Origin: SIG440 sp045646865
GTDB taxonomy: Bacteria; Bacillota; Clostridia; Monoglobales; Monoglobaceae
Length of the DNA stretch: 31,361 bases
Assembly: GCA_045646865.1 (NCBI GenBank)
Contig: JAZRLM010000017.1
Location: 1-31,361 of the forward strand
Reading direction: 5' to 3'
Positions 23,600-31,361 of the stretch are shown here, piece by piece. The notes below the pieces were generated by a model. That model saw only the letters and a program-made list of their open reading frames with translations. It was not told the DNA's origin and ran no database searches. Numbering within the stretch: the first letter of the stretch is position 1; each line of letters starts with the position of its first letter. Both the position numbers and the translations under genes were made by a program.

Positions 23600-24590
23600 T
23601 GCCATGTCTGCCTTTGCTGTTATTTTTTTGAACCCTTTCACGTTCAAGGGTCTTTCTTTCGTATGCTTTTACAATTTTCTGAACAAGTGGATGTCTTACA
23701 ACGTCCGCCTCGCTGAGATACATAAATTCGATTCCTTCAACACTTTTAAGAACAATTTCCGCATCACGAAGTCCCGATTTTTTGTCACGGGGTAAGTCAA
23801 TTTGCGTAACATCGCCCGTCACCACAATTTTAGACGAAAAACCCATACGTGTAAGGAACATCTTCATCTGTTCGGGAGTGGTGTTCTGCGCCTCGTCAAG
23901 AATTATAAATGCATCGTCAAGGGTACGACCACGCATATAGGCAAGGGGCGCAACTTCAATCAGTCCGCGTTCGATGTTTTTATGAAAAGCTTCGCCGCCA
24001 AGCATATCACCTAAAGCATCATAAAGAGGTCGCAGATATGGGTCAACCTTATCCTGCATATCACCGGGTAGAAACCCCAACGATTCGCCGGCTTCGACCG
24101 CAGGACGGGTAAGGATAATTTTGTTTACCTCTTTGTTTTTAAATGCCTTTACCGCCATTGCAACCGCAAGATAGGTCTTACCTGTACCCGCAGGACCAAT
24201 GCCGAAAACGATTGAATTTTTCTCAATCGCCGTTACATATTTCTTTTGTCCAAGAGTTTTTGCCCTGATAGGTGTGCCGCGAGAGGTTATGCAAACACAG
24301 TCCTGACCAAGAGTTTCAAGCTCCTTGTCATTATCTGCCTCGATTTGTGATATAACATATCGCACCTCTTGCTCGCCAATGGCTGTTCCATTGTGTGCCA
24401 TACCCAGAAGGTTGTTTATAACTCTTGTCGCCTTGTCAACCGCATCGGGCTCGCCGCCCACCTTTATCTCAGAGCCGCGGTTTATAACCGCAACATCAAA
24501 GGTTTTTTCAATAAGCCGTATATTCTCATCAAAATTGCCGAAAAGGTTTATCAGCAATTCCATTTTTTCAACTTCAATGTGTCGTTCCAT
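23577..24590 (-). CDS. PhoH family ATPase
   Basis: A 337-residue PhoH-like protein with an N-terminal KH-like region (about residues 1-65). A P-loop ATPase domain follows with Walker A GPAGTGKT (132-139), Walker B IILDEAQN (229-236) and sensor VVTGDVTQIDLP. Its place directly before ybeY is conserved in many bacteria, and an RNA helicase or nuclease-assisting role in rRNA handling has been proposed. The start follows AAAGGA by about 8 bases. The C-terminal 25 residues are basic and overlap the ybeY start. Confidence 0.95.
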   Translation of the reverse strand: MERHIEVEKMELLINLFGNFDENIRLIEKTFDVAVINRGSEIKVGGEPDAVDKATRVINNLLGMAHNGTAIGEQEVRYVISQIEADNDKELETLGQDCVCITSRGTPIRAKTLGQKKYVTAIEKNSIVFGIGPAGTGKTYLAVAMAVKAFKNKEVNKIILTRPAVEAGESLGFLPGDMQDKVDPYLRPLYDALGDMLGGEAFHKNIERGLIEVAPLAYMRGRTLDDAFIILDEAQNTTPEQMKMFLTRMGFSSKIVVTGDVTQIDLPRDKKSGLRDAEIVLKSVEGIEFMYLSEADVVRHPLVQKIVKAYERKTLERERVQKNNSKGRHGNEGSYQK

Positions 24591-24615
24591 ACAGGAATTC
24601 CTTTCTTTTTTGCAA

Positions 24616-25842
24616 CTATTCTTCCTCTATTGTATCATACCCTAAATTCTCGGTTTTGTCAATTATTCTTTGCTGTGCAATATTCTCCTGACAAAGATAT
24701 TCAACGGTCACAACCACGCCTGATTCACCATTTTCCACATAAGTGGTTTTTTTATCTCTAATTTCCACATCTTCTCCAAGCTCAGCGTCAATTTCCCCTC
24801 CAAGTTCAGCTTCGCCCAACGCAATTGCATCTTCAAGACTTCGGGTACGATTTTGGGTTGTATATTCAACAAATTTTTCTGTCTCCACAAACATCGATGG
24901 GATAAAAGAAAACGGTGTTTTGTATTCCCTCTCTTCCTTTGTGATATCCCCCGTTTCAAATGGTTGTTCATCTTTAAAAAACAACTTTAGCCGTTTATTC
25001 ATAACCGAAAGGCTGTACCGCTTCTTCTCGTTTCCTGTATATATTTTCTCAATATATTCAAACGGATATTCCCTTGTTTTTTTATAAATCGTTTCCGCAT
25101 AAACCTCCCCAAAGGAATGAACATACCTCATACCCGTTTTATTGCTGTCTACCACGCCGCTGACCAGCAAATCGCCCTTTTCAACAAATTCATTTATTTT
25201 AACAAGTGACTGCCCCTCTTTAACCTCCATCAGCCTGATAATGCCGTCTTTTGCGGCAATGATGTCGCATGGAATGTCAGCATCAACACGTATAGGAGTG
25301 TCAAGCCTTTCCTTTACCTCTATGTATGCCCGTGAACCTTTGATATTTATACCAATCCATGCAATATCGTCAAATTTGGTCATCATTTCATTCTTTATCA
25401 TCTTGCTGTCAATTTTATTAACGGCTGCACCATAATAAATTCCGCATCCCTTAAGCTGATTGATTATTTCCGCGGTGGCAATACGTTTATTCCCCGTCAC
25501 ATCAATGCCCGTAATATGGCTCGTAAGATACCAAAGCAGAGCAAAAAACAAAATCACGCCCACAAGTGCCGTCTTTCGCTTTCTGTATCTGTGCAAAATA
25601 AAGGGAATACCCTGCCTTTTTATGATTGATATATGGGTTCGGGTTTTTCGGGCTATACCGCGAATTTCCCTGAAACCGCCTATTGAAATACAGGCGCAAA
25701 TCCTCCCTTCTCCCAAACGCCGTACATTCCACAGAAAAATTCCTCTGTTACTGCAAATATTTAAAAATCTTTCGCAAAACACACCATCCACACAAATGAC
25801 TATATATCCACGCAGATAGCCTACAATCTTTTCGACGGACAT
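24616..25842 (-). CDS. yqfD: sporulation protein YqfD
   Basis: Stage-IV-type sporulation protein of about 408 residues, made in the mother cell in Bacillus. It has an N-terminal cytoplasmic part with YLRGYIVICVDGVFCERFLN, one transmembrane helix (about residues 92-110, ALVGVILFFALLWYLTS), then an external region. This region holds a POTRA-like part (TGIDVTGNKRIATAEI, IAWIGINIKGSRAYIEVKER) and VDADIPCDIIAAKDGIIRLMEVKEGQ. ATG 25842 has GAGGG about 9 bases upstream. A TTG at 25863 overlaps yqfC and is less likely. The gap to yqfC is only 4 bases, showing one operon with it. Confidence 0.93.
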   Translation of the reverse strand: MSVEKIVGYLRGYIVICVDGVFCERFLNICSNRGIFLWNVRRLGEGRICACISIGGFREIRGIARKTRTHISIIKRQGIPFILHRYRKRKTALVGVILFFALLWYLTSHITGIDVTGNKRIATAEIINQLKGCGIYYGAAVNKIDSKMIKNEMMTKFDDIAWIGINIKGSRAYIEVKERLDTPIRVDADIPCDIIAAKDGIIRLMEVKEGQSLVKINEFVEKGDLLVSGVVDSNKTGMRYVHSFGEVYAETIYKKTREYPFEYIEKIYTGNEKKRYSLSVMNKRLKLFFKDEQPFETGDITKEEREYKTPFSFIPSMFVETEKFVEYTTQNRTRSLEDAIALGEAELGGEIDAELGEDVEIRDKKTTYVENGESGVVVTVEYLCQENIAQQRIIDKTENLGYDTIEEE

Positions 25843-25846
25843 AATC

Positions 25847-26146
25847 CTAACCCTCTTTTCCAAACTCCAATTTTTGAATTTTTCCCGTTATGAAAAGCAT
25901 CTCCCGAGTAATACTCCTTATTTCAAGGTCAATTCCGCAAACCGTCAGCCCCGACGGATTACTTTCCACAACGATTTTACGGTCGGTATATTCAGAAATC
26001 GCCTTATAATTTTCGATTACTGCCTCACGACTACCTATAAACACTATCTTGGGAACATCTAGAATAACTTCTTTTGATGCATCTAGTCCGTCGGCCACAC
26101 GTTCCCGAAGGGTTGGTTTTTCTTTTTTTTCGGTTTTCTTTCTCAT
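25847..26146 (-). CDS. yqfC: sporulation protein YqfC (YabP family)
   Basis: A 99-residue member of the YabP/YqfC family. It has a basic, lysine-rich N-terminus, then ASKEVILDVPKIVFIGSREAVIENYKAISEYTD, a beta-rich core that ends in GIDLEIRSITREMLFITGKI. These small proteins are made during sporulation in the mother cell of Bacillus. ATG 26146 is chosen because AAAAGG is 8 bases upstream. Two earlier start codons (GTG 26155, ATG 26152) are too close to it. A sigma-E-like sequence is present upstream. It is divergent from ylbJ, another sporulation gene, across a gap of 76 bases. Confidence 0.92.
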   Translation of the reverse strand: MRKKTEKKEKPTLRERVADGLDASKEVILDVPKIVFIGSREAVIENYKAISEYTDRKIVVESNPSGLTVCGIDLEIRSITREMLFITGKIQKLEFGKEG

Positions 26147-26163
26147 TTTCATCACCTTTTAAA

Positions 26164-26193
26164 AGTTTATGCCTAAATCTACTTGATAATGAA
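26164..26193 (-). promoter_or_regulatory. possible sigma-E-like promoter of yqfC
   Basis: On the minus strand ttcattat, 14 bases, then cataaact. This resembles the Bacillus sigma-E pattern (-35 with CATATT-like, -10 CATACANT) only partly. Confidence 0.3.
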
Positions 26194-26222
26194 TAGATTG
26201 AATTAAAGAAAGGATGCTGTTT

Positions 26223-27281
26223 ATGAATAAACCGATAAAAACAATTTTTCTTGCCCTTGTGCTGTACCTGACCGTATTTTTAGTAACAGATACACAAATA
26301 TGTCTTGATGCGGCCCGTGCCGCAATTACTCTTTGCATTGAGGCTGTTATACCATCGCTATTCCCGTTTTTTGTTTGCAGCGGTCTTCTTTGCGCACTTG
26401 GCTTTTCAACTCTTTGCAGTCATTTTTTATCCCCCGTTATGCGGCCTCTTTTTAACCTGCCCGGAGCAGGGGCACTAACTCTTTTTATGGGAATCCTAAG
26501 CGGTTATCCCGTTGGTGCCGCAACAGCAGTTGATTTGTACAAAACGGGACAATGCACCAAAACAGAAGCCGAACGTATGCTTGCATTTTGCAATAATTCG
26601 GGTCCTATGTTTATAATAGGAACAGTCGGCATAAGTTGTATCGGCAACGAAATTGCAGGACGGTATCTTTATATATCTCATATAATCGCCGCCATGATTG
26701 TAGGCATTATATTCAGATTTTATAAATCTGCATCTGCCCCCGCCCGAGCTTTGCCGCCTTCTTTTGTGGAATCTAAAAAGGCCGCCTTTGTTTCCCTTGG
26801 CGGCATTATTGACAGTTCGGTATTTTCTGTTTTAAAAGTCTGTGGCTTTGTAATCTTTTTTTCAGTATTGATAAAGACTTTGCCCTCAAGCCCATACCTA
26901 CATTCCCTTGTAGAAATAACGGGCGGAATAAAAGCTCTTGCCCAAAGTAAAACCGCCTTTACCTTGCCGCTTATCTCCTTCTTCCTTGCTCTGTCGGGAC
27001 TTTCGGTGCTATTTCAGGTATATGCAATTATTCAACCCTTAGGCTTATCTCTTAAAGCCTACATATCAGGAAAATTATTGCAGGGAATACTTTCATTTAT
27101 AATAACCTATGTGTTTCTCAAAATCTTTTCCCTTGCTAAAGAAACTTTTGCCGACTCTGCAACCATATCCTTTTCGTCACCAGCATCGTTAGTTTTTTCA
27201 TCAATTATTATTTCGCTTTTTTCGGTATTTGCGTTACTTTGTTTAATGATACCTCTTGCATCGAAAAAGAAAACCCATTAA
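26223..27281 (+). CDS. ylbJ: sporulation integral membrane protein YlbJ
   Basis: A polytopic membrane protein of 352 residues with about eight hydrophobic helices. It contains the YlbJ/nucleoside-recognition signature: FPFFVCSGLLCALGF, then MGILSGYPVGAATAVDLYKTGQCTKTEAERMLAFCNNSGPMFIIGTVG. YlbJ supports forespore and spore coat development in Bacillus. ATG 26223 has AAAGGA 8 bases upstream, and the ATG at 26214 overlaps that site. The stop codon is inside the first arm of its terminator. It is divergent from yqfC and convergent with the D-Ala-D-Ala carboxypeptidase. Confidence 0.92.
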   Translation: MNKPIKTIFLALVLYLTVFLVTDTQICLDAARAAITLCIEAVIPSLFPFFVCSGLLCALGFSTLCSHFLSPVMRPLFNLPGAGALTLFMGILSGYPVGAATAVDLYKTGQCTKTEAERMLAFCNNSGPMFIIGTVGISCIGNEIAGRYLYISHIIAAMIVGIIFRFYKSASAPARALPPSFVESKKAAFVSLGGIIDSSVFSVLKVCGFVIFFSVLIKTLPSSPYLHSLVEITGGIKALAQSKTAFTLPLISFFLALSGLSVLFQVYAIIQPLGLSLKAYISGKLLQGILSFIITYVFLKIFSLAKETFADSATISFSSPASLVFSSIIISLFSVFALLCLMIPLASKKKTH

Positions 27282-27303
27282 AGCAATCTGCTTTAATGGG
27301 TTT
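27271..27303. terminator. bidirectional terminator between ylbJ and the carboxypeptidase gene
   Basis: Perfect 15-bp arms aaacccattaaagca/tgctttaatgggttt with loop atc. The ylbJ TAA (27279-27281) is part of the first arm. Confidence 0.9.
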
Positions 27304-27310
27304 AAATATC

Positions 27311-28669
27311 CTAATATCTTGGAGGACTGTAACGTGTGCTTCTGCGGCGTTTGCGTTTACTCTTTTTAAGAGCCTGAACAAAACCGATTACAATCAGAGA
27401 AACAAATCCAAGCACCAGACCAAGAGCGATATAAACTATAAGCCTGATTACTTTAAAACTCCATACCCACTCGCCAAAGCTGGCAATAAAACCAAGAAAG
27501 TGTCGGTTAAGTTCTACTGTGGAAATAAGGTTTACCTCGCCTATTTTGTTGCCTTCGTAAGAGAAAATCGCTTTGCCTATAATCTGTCCCGCCTTTGTGG
27601 GTGCATATACATTTTCAGGAATCTCGGTTGTTATCTGCACCTTGGAAGGATCTCCGTCATCAGGGAACAATACATCAAAATTCTTTTCTGCCGAGAGCAA
27701 CAGGTGGTCTGTTCCGTCTGCTGCCTGCTTAACCTTTGTTTCACCAAAAATATCATCGCGCTTGGCAAGGCGCTGAACAGAAAACTCTGTTAACCCATAC
27801 TCAAGCAAAGCCTTAGATTCGTTGTGTGACGTGGATATATCCTCCGCGTTGAAAATTACGGCGATTACCGATTTATCACCCTTCTCTGCAGATGAAACCA
27901 GACAATATCCCGCCTCTGATGTGGAACCCGTTTTTATACCCGTTGCATAATCATAAAAATAATAAGGATATCTCATCCTTGAAACAAGATTGTTGGTGTT
28001 TATGTAATATCTCTGCTCGGACATATTTGTTGCAGGCAGATAAATATGGGCACATTCTACAATACTGCGGAAGGTTTCTCTTTTCATAGCGTAGTGTGCC
28101 ATTTTTGCCATATCCCGAGGTGTTGTATAGTGTTGTTCATCATGAAGACCATGAGGATTGACAAAATGAGTATTTTCAAGACCAATTTCTGCCGCCTTTG
28201 CATTCATTTTTCCAACAAAGGCATCAATGGAACCCGAAACACCTTCTGCAATGGTTACAGCAGCATCATTGCCCGATGCAATTAGCAAACCTTCAAGCAG
28301 GTTTTTCAGAGTCATTTCCTCGTCCACTTTTAACGCAATACTGCTGCCATCGATTGCCAGCGTATCAAAAGCCGTCTGAGACATAACAAGAGGCTGTTCA
28401 AGACTGATTTCACCTCTATCCACCGCATCAAGAGCCACAATTGCCGTCATAATTTTTGTGGTACTGGCAGGAAACATTACATTGTCCTGATTTTTCCCAA
28501 ACAAAATATTACCAGTTTTGCCGTCAATTAAAATCGCCGCCTTTGCCGTTAATGACGGTGCCGCAGCAAAAGTGGGCACAAAAGTACTGATCACACAGCA
28601 AATTACAAGAATCGCCGTCAAGAGTCTGTGCCATATTATATTTAAAGACTTCTTTTCCCTGTTCTTCAT
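27311..28669 (-). CDS. serine-type D-Ala-D-Ala carboxypeptidase (low-molecular-weight PBP, S11)
   Basis: This enzyme trims the terminal D-Ala from peptidoglycan stem peptides outside the membrane. The 452-residue protein has a signal peptide (about residues 15-36). The SxxK motif PASTTK has Ser69/Lys72, SGN is at 132-134, and KTG at 246-248 in ATGIKTGSTSEAGYC. The usual C-terminal beta domain follows, then a true transmembrane helix (about 410-432) and a highly basic tail KKSKRKRRRS. Canonical PBP5/DacF types are anchored by an amphipathic helix, so this bitopic anchoring is a variant. The start has GGAGG 13 bases upstream. It lies 21 bases after tsaB on the same strand. Confidence 0.94.
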   Translation of the reverse strand: MKNREKKSLNIIWHRLLTAILVICCVISTFVPTFAAAPSLTAKAAILIDGKTGNILFGKNQDNVMFPASTTKIMTAIVALDAVDRGEISLEQPLVMSQTAFDTLAIDGSSIALKVDEEMTLKNLLEGLLIASGNDAAVTIAEGVSGSIDAFVGKMNAKAAEIGLENTHFVNPHGLHDEQHYTTPRDMAKMAHYAMKRETFRSIVECAHIYLPATNMSEQRYYINTNNLVSRMRYPYYFYDYATGIKTGSTSEAGYCLVSSAEKGDKSVIAVIFNAEDISTSHNESKALLEYGLTEFSVQRLAKRDDIFGETKVKQAADGTDHLLLSAEKNFDVLFPDDGDPSKVQITTEIPENVYAPTKAGQIIGKAIFSYEGNKIGEVNLISTVELNRHFLGFIASFGEWVWSFKVIRLIVYIALGLVLGFVSLIVIGFVQALKKSKRKRRRSTRYSPPRY

Positions 28670-28690
28670 ATTACCGATTTTTCCTCCGAT

Positions 28691-29398
28691 TTATTTTAAG
28701 CCGCCTTCTCTCTCAAGCTTTTCGCGTTCCGCCTGAGACAGACGGATATATTCGGGAACCAGCTTTCCGTATTCTGTCACTTCACCTTTGTTTAATTTAT
28801 CAAGGCCGATTTCAGCAACAGCACCTGCAAGATTGAGATTTGAAACCTTTGGAGCAAAATATGCCAAATCGCCCAAAGCCGCCTTAATCTCTCCTTCAAA
28901 AACAAGGGTTGCATCACCCATAAAAAGAACTTTTTTACCACTTTCCTTCAGTTCATCAAGCAACTCGTCCAATGCCAGCGCACGGTCATCTGTTAATCTA
29001 ACCAGTTCCTTGCCACCGCAGAACAGGGCATTATATACCTGATTGCGTCTTGCATCAAGAACAGGCGATATAATTCCGTCAAAGTACTTTGACGAGAATG
29101 CCAGAGCCTCCAATGTGGAAACCGCAACACAAGGCTTGTCTGCCGCCTGAGCAAGAGCTTTTGCTGTTGCAACGCCGATTCTTACACCTGTAAAGGAGCC
29201 GGGTCCCACAGCCGCCGCAAAGGCATCAACCCCTGAAGGGTCAACCTCTGCAGCCTTAAACATCTGCTCAATCTGCGGCATCATTATCTGTGAATGTGTT
29301 TTATTTTGATTTATTACTGTCTGAGCAACCATTATTTTGTCGTTCATCAAAGCCGCTGTTGCCGCCATACAGCAGGTATCAATTCCAAATACAAGCAT
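28691..29398 (-). CDS. tsaB: tRNA threonylcarbamoyladenosine biosynthesis protein TsaB
   Basis: TsaB pairs with TsaD to make the t6A modification of ANN-decoding tRNAs. The 235-residue protein shows the ASKHA fold motifs GIDTCCMAATAAL at the N-terminus, THSQIMMPQIEQM, and AAAVGPGSFTGVRIGVATAKALA (about residues 61-83). The normal active-site residues of TsaD are lacking, as is typical of TsaB. It starts 2 bases after the tsaE stop, with GGAGA ahead. tsaD and rimI are not next to it, and a carboxypeptidase gene follows instead. Confidence 0.95.
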   Translation of the reverse strand: MLVFGIDTCCMAATAALMNDKIMVAQTVINQNKTHSQIMMPQIEQMFKAAEVDPSGVDAFAAAVGPGSFTGVRIGVATAKALAQAADKPCVAVSTLEALAFSSKYFDGIISPVLDARRNQVYNALFCGGKELVRLTDDRALALDELLDELKESGKKVLFMGDATLVFEGEIKAALGDLAYFAPKVSNLNLAGAVAEIGLDKLNKGEVTEYGKLVPEYIRLSQAEREKLEREGGLK

Positions 29399-29400
29399 TT

Positions 29401-29832
29401 TTATCTCTCCGTTTTTTCAATAAAAATCTCACGGTAATCGTCTCCCATTTCGGGATTTTTTTCGATTTTTACTTTTATGTATCCTCTTGGCAAAACTTCC
29501 TCAATATTCTGTGCCCACTCGATAATACAAATTCCGTCACCAAAAAAGTAATCATCCATCCAGTCGCAATTGTCGGCATCCACATTTTCAAGCCGATAGG
29601 CATCAAAATGGTATAAGTCAAGAGTTCCGTTATACTCGTTAACAATGGTGAATGTGGGGCTTGAAACATCGCCTTCAATTTCAAAGAACTCTGCAAGGCC
29701 TTTTGTAAATGCAGTTTTGCCTGCACCCAAATCACCCACAAGAGCAATGACACTACCCGGAACAAGGCTTTTTGCAAATTCTTTTGCAGCCGCCCGTGTT
29801 TCGGCCTCGCTGCGGGTCACAAACTTTTCCAT
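29401..29832 (-). CDS. tsaE: tRNA threonylcarbamoyladenosine biosynthesis ATPase TsaE
   Basis: TsaE is the ATPase that resets the TsaB-TsaD complex in t6A formation. The 143-residue protein has the P-loop GDLGAGKT, FTKGLAEFFEI, the VSSPTFTIVNEY motif, LYHFDAYRLEN and a Walker-B-like CIIEWAQNIEEVLP. The start is uncertain: ATG 29844 is only one base from GGAGG, too close for normal use, while ATG 29832 is 13 bases away. The shorter form is listed. It heads the tsaE-tsaB-carboxypeptidase run and has its own promoter. Confidence 0.94.
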   Translation of the reverse strand: MEKFVTRSEAETRAAAKEFAKSLVPGSVIALVGDLGAGKTAFTKGLAEFFEIEGDVSSPTFTIVNEYNGTLDLYHFDAYRLENVDADNCDWMDDYFFGDGICIIEWAQNIEEVLPRGYIKVKIEKNPEMGDDYREIFIEKTER

Positions 29833-29870
29833 AGTTACTGCCATTCCTCCCGAAAAAAATCTATATATTT

Positions 29871-29899
29871 ATTTTACCTATATTTAATTATAAAGTCAA
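29871..29899 (-). promoter_or_regulatory. promoter of tsaE
   Basis: On the minus strand TTGACT (29899-29894), a 17-base spacer and TAAAAT (29876-29871). Confidence 0.7.
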
Positions 29900-29913
29900 T
29901 ACAAAAGTATTGA
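29898..29913. promoter_or_regulatory. palindrome between two divergent -35 boxes
   Basis: Perfect inverted repeat caatac-aaaa-gtattg. Its outer ends are parts of the two -35 hexamers, so one bound protein could block both promoters. Confidence 0.4.
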
Positions 29914-29938
29914 ATTTTAATTTATTTTATTGTATACT
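29910..29938 (+). promoter_or_regulatory. promoter of the deoxycytidylate deaminase gene
   Basis: TTGAAT (29910-29915), a 17-base spacer and TATACT (29933-29938). Confidence 0.7.
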
Positions 29939-29991
29939 GATTTTAAACTTAGTGATAATAACGCAACAAAACATAGAAAGGAACCTATAAA

Positions 29992-30486
29992 ATGGAAAAA
30001 ACAAGAGTTGACAAACACAACTATTATCTGGACATAGCAGAAACCGTTATTGAACGCGGGACCTGCCTTCGCCGTAATTTTGGCGCGATTATAGTAAAAA
30101 ATGATGAAATCGTATCTACCGGTTACACCGGCGCACCCAGAGGCAGACAGAACTGCACAAACCTTGGTGTATGTATACGCGAAAAGCTGGCAATTCCTCG
30201 CGGCGAAAGATATGAGCTGTGCCGAAGTGTACACGCCGAAGCAAACTGTATTATCAGCGCACAGCGCCGTGATATGATTGATTCTACCCTTTATCTTGTG
30301 GGCAAGGATTATAAAACAGGCGAGCTTGTTGAAAACACCTCAAGCTGTTCAATGTGTAAGCGTCTGGTAATCAATGCAGGCATCAAGCAGGTAATCATCC
30401 GTGACACCCCCACCGAATACAGAGTTGTAGACGTTGAAGACTGGGTTAAAAATGACGAATCAATCGAAGGAATTTTCGGCTATTAA
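29992..30486 (+). CDS. deoxycytidylate (dCMP) deaminase family protein
   Basis: It probably deaminates dCMP to dUMP for thymidylate supply. The 164-residue protein has the zinc motifs H81-A-E83 in CRSVHAEANCI and SSCSMCKRLVINAGI (C119-x2-C122, in place of the usual P-C-x2-C). RRNFGAIIVKNDEIVSTGYTGAPRG is present, as is an insert with Cys55 and Cys61 for the additional zinc seen in the ComEB/dCMP deaminase group. ATG follows GAAAGGAA by about 8 bases. A ComEB-type name would also fit, but no competence genes are near. It has its own promoter, and the IS begins 20 bases after it. Confidence 0.93.
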   Translation: MEKTRVDKHNYYLDIAETVIERGTCLRRNFGAIIVKNDEIVSTGYTGAPRGRQNCTNLGVCIREKLAIPRGERYELCRSVHAEANCIISAQRRDMIDSTLYLVGKDYKTGELVENTSSCSMCKRLVINAGIKQVIIRDTPTEYRVVDVEDWVKNDESIEGIFGY

Positions 30487-30516
30487 AAAATATTTCTACA
30501 TAACAACAGACTGTTG

Positions 30517-30544
30517 AAAAAGTCCAGAAAAGTCTGGGCTTTTT
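30517..30544 (+). terminator. terminator-like hairpin at the IS left end
   Basis: The arms aaaaagtccaga/tctgggcttttt have one G-U pair and then T. It serves both as deaminase terminator and as part of the IS end. Confidence 0.65.
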
Positions 30545-30581
30545 CTTCGTTTTATGGTATAATATCCTTGGGTGATGAAAT

Positions 30582-31361
30582 ATGATGCAAAAAGGATACT
30601 AGAACAGATATCAAGTTGAAATGATAAGTATAGAGGACTTGGTACCACAAGACCATTTGCTAAGACAAATAAGTGAAGCTGTTGATTTTTCTAAAATATA
30701 TGAATTTGTAGAAAAATTGTATTGTGATGATAACGGCAGACCAAGTGTTGACCCAGTTGTACTTTTTAAAATGGTGTTAATTCAGCATTTGTATGGTTTA
30801 CCATCTTTACGCAGAACCGCTGACGAGGTATCCTTGAATAATGCATATCGTTGGTTCTTGGGTTATGGCTTAACTGATGAAACACCGCATTTCTCCACAA
30901 TCAGCTACAATTTTCGTCACCGTTTTAATGCAGATACAATAGACAAAATATTTGCATGGATATTAAGCGAGGCTGCAGAAGCCGGATATTTGAAACCGGA
31001 AGCAGTATTCATAGACGGAACTCACATAAAAGCAAATGCCAATACTAAAAAGAAAATTACCCAAAGTACAACTGATCCTGAAAGCGGCCTTTTCGTAAAG
31101 GGTGAACATCAAAGACAATTTGCGTATGAAGCACACACAGTCCGTGATAAGAATGGATTTGTTTTAGAAGCAGTAGTAACTCCAGGAAATGTTCACGATA
31201 GCGTAGCATTTGATGATGATAGAGTTTTATCCACAGCATACAAAAGACCGATGACAAAGAAAGGTGGTCACGAATGGTGGAAATATGTATATGACGAATA
31301 TTATGATTGTATTATCTGTCCTGAATATCAAGTGTTAGATTACAGAACAACAAACCGAGAT
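30582..31361 (+). pseudogene. IS1182 family transposase, defective
   Basis: From ATG 30582 the frame meets TAG at 30600-30602 (codon 7). It then continues in frame with the family's N-terminus NRYQVEMISIEDLVPQDHLL, followed by DNGRPSVDPVVLFKMVLIQ and AYRWFLGYGL. The first catalytic Asp is in AVFIDGTHIKANAN, and HTVRDKNGFVLEAVVTPGNVHDSVAFDD is present. Directly after this comes STAYKRPMTKKGG ... KYVYDEYYDCIICP. The roughly 40 residues that normally hold the second catalytic Asp (VVADAGY-type) are missing. So it has both an early stop and an in-frame deletion of a catalytic region, and cannot be active in cis. It has no stop before the window edge. Confidence 0.85.

Larger units (their letters stand above)
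30507..31361 (+). mobile_element. IS1182-type insertion sequence, left part (runs off the window)
   Basis: The left end probably starts near 30507 with cagactgttgaaaaagtcc, similar in form to the termini of IS1182-group elements. It includes a subterminal hairpin (30517-30544) that can stop incoming transcription. The right end and the target duplication are outside the window. The transposase inside is broken. Confidence 0.7.

Noticed and set aside
1..31361. CRISPR array, phage genes, tRNA or rRNA genes
   Set aside because: I saw no regularly spaced direct repeats, cas or phage genes, or recognisable tRNA or rRNA sequences. The repeated short elements are inverted repeats, not spaced direct repeats.

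Overview
The window is a low-to-moderate GC chromosomal segment of a Bacillota, most likely an anaerobic, possibly uncultured member of the Clostridia. Supporting this are strong GGAGG ribosome binding sites, TTG starts, the sporulation-type genes yqfC, yqfD and ylbJ, the conserved Bacillota order phoH-ybeY-dgkA-era-yqzL-recO, a GTP-type PEP carboxykinase, and an S-layer-homology surface protein. Nearly all of it is housekeeping. No rRNA, tRNA, CRISPR or phage genes were seen.

Layout. 1-1930: 3' part of an SLH/InlB-repeat surface protein, then stacked hairpins and a terminator. 1939-2334: a decayed aldo-keto reductase/SDR chimera. 2375-5177, minus strand: a small CxxC protein, purC and lysC, plus a possible small plus-strand peptide. 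5211-5411: an array of seven hairpins lying between hom and lysC. 5426-7733, minus: hom and a dus gene. 7908-10658, plus: proB and pckG. 10759-13996, plus: a broken creatininase-family gene, a YitT-type membrane protein, a TetR regulator and a WYL regulator. 14043-18468, minus: alaS, a HIT protein and citrate synthase. 18645-19363: a structured leader RNA ending in a terminator, followed by two very small protein genes. 19365-20144: remnants of a LacI-type regulator and a divergent NagA-type gene, still joined by good promoters. 20176-26146, minus: the long cluster yqfC-yqfD-phoH-ybeY-dgkA-era-yqzL-recO-4Fe-4S protein. 26223-27281, plus: ylbJ. 27311-29832, minus: tsaE-tsaB-dac. 29992-30486: deoxycytidylate deaminase. 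From about 30507 to the window edge: a defective IS1182-type insertion sequence.

How the genes fit together. hom and lysC serve the aspartate family of amino acids. proB starts proline synthesis, purC belongs to purine synthesis, and pckG and citrate synthase sit around oxaloacetate. dus, alaS, ybeY, era, tsaB and tsaE act on tRNA, rRNA and ribosome assembly. recO acts in repair. dgkA and the D,D-carboxypeptidase act at the envelope.

The most interesting non-coding signals are two. The first is a pair of cloverleaf-like four-way junctions directly upstream of lysC, with a competing hairpin that covers part of its Shine-Dalgarno site. The second is a promoter-driven rod-like RNA whose terminator has a mutually exclusive 12-bp alternative helix, ahead of a 44-codon gene. 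The window also holds an unusual number of decaying accessory genes: five separate remnants.
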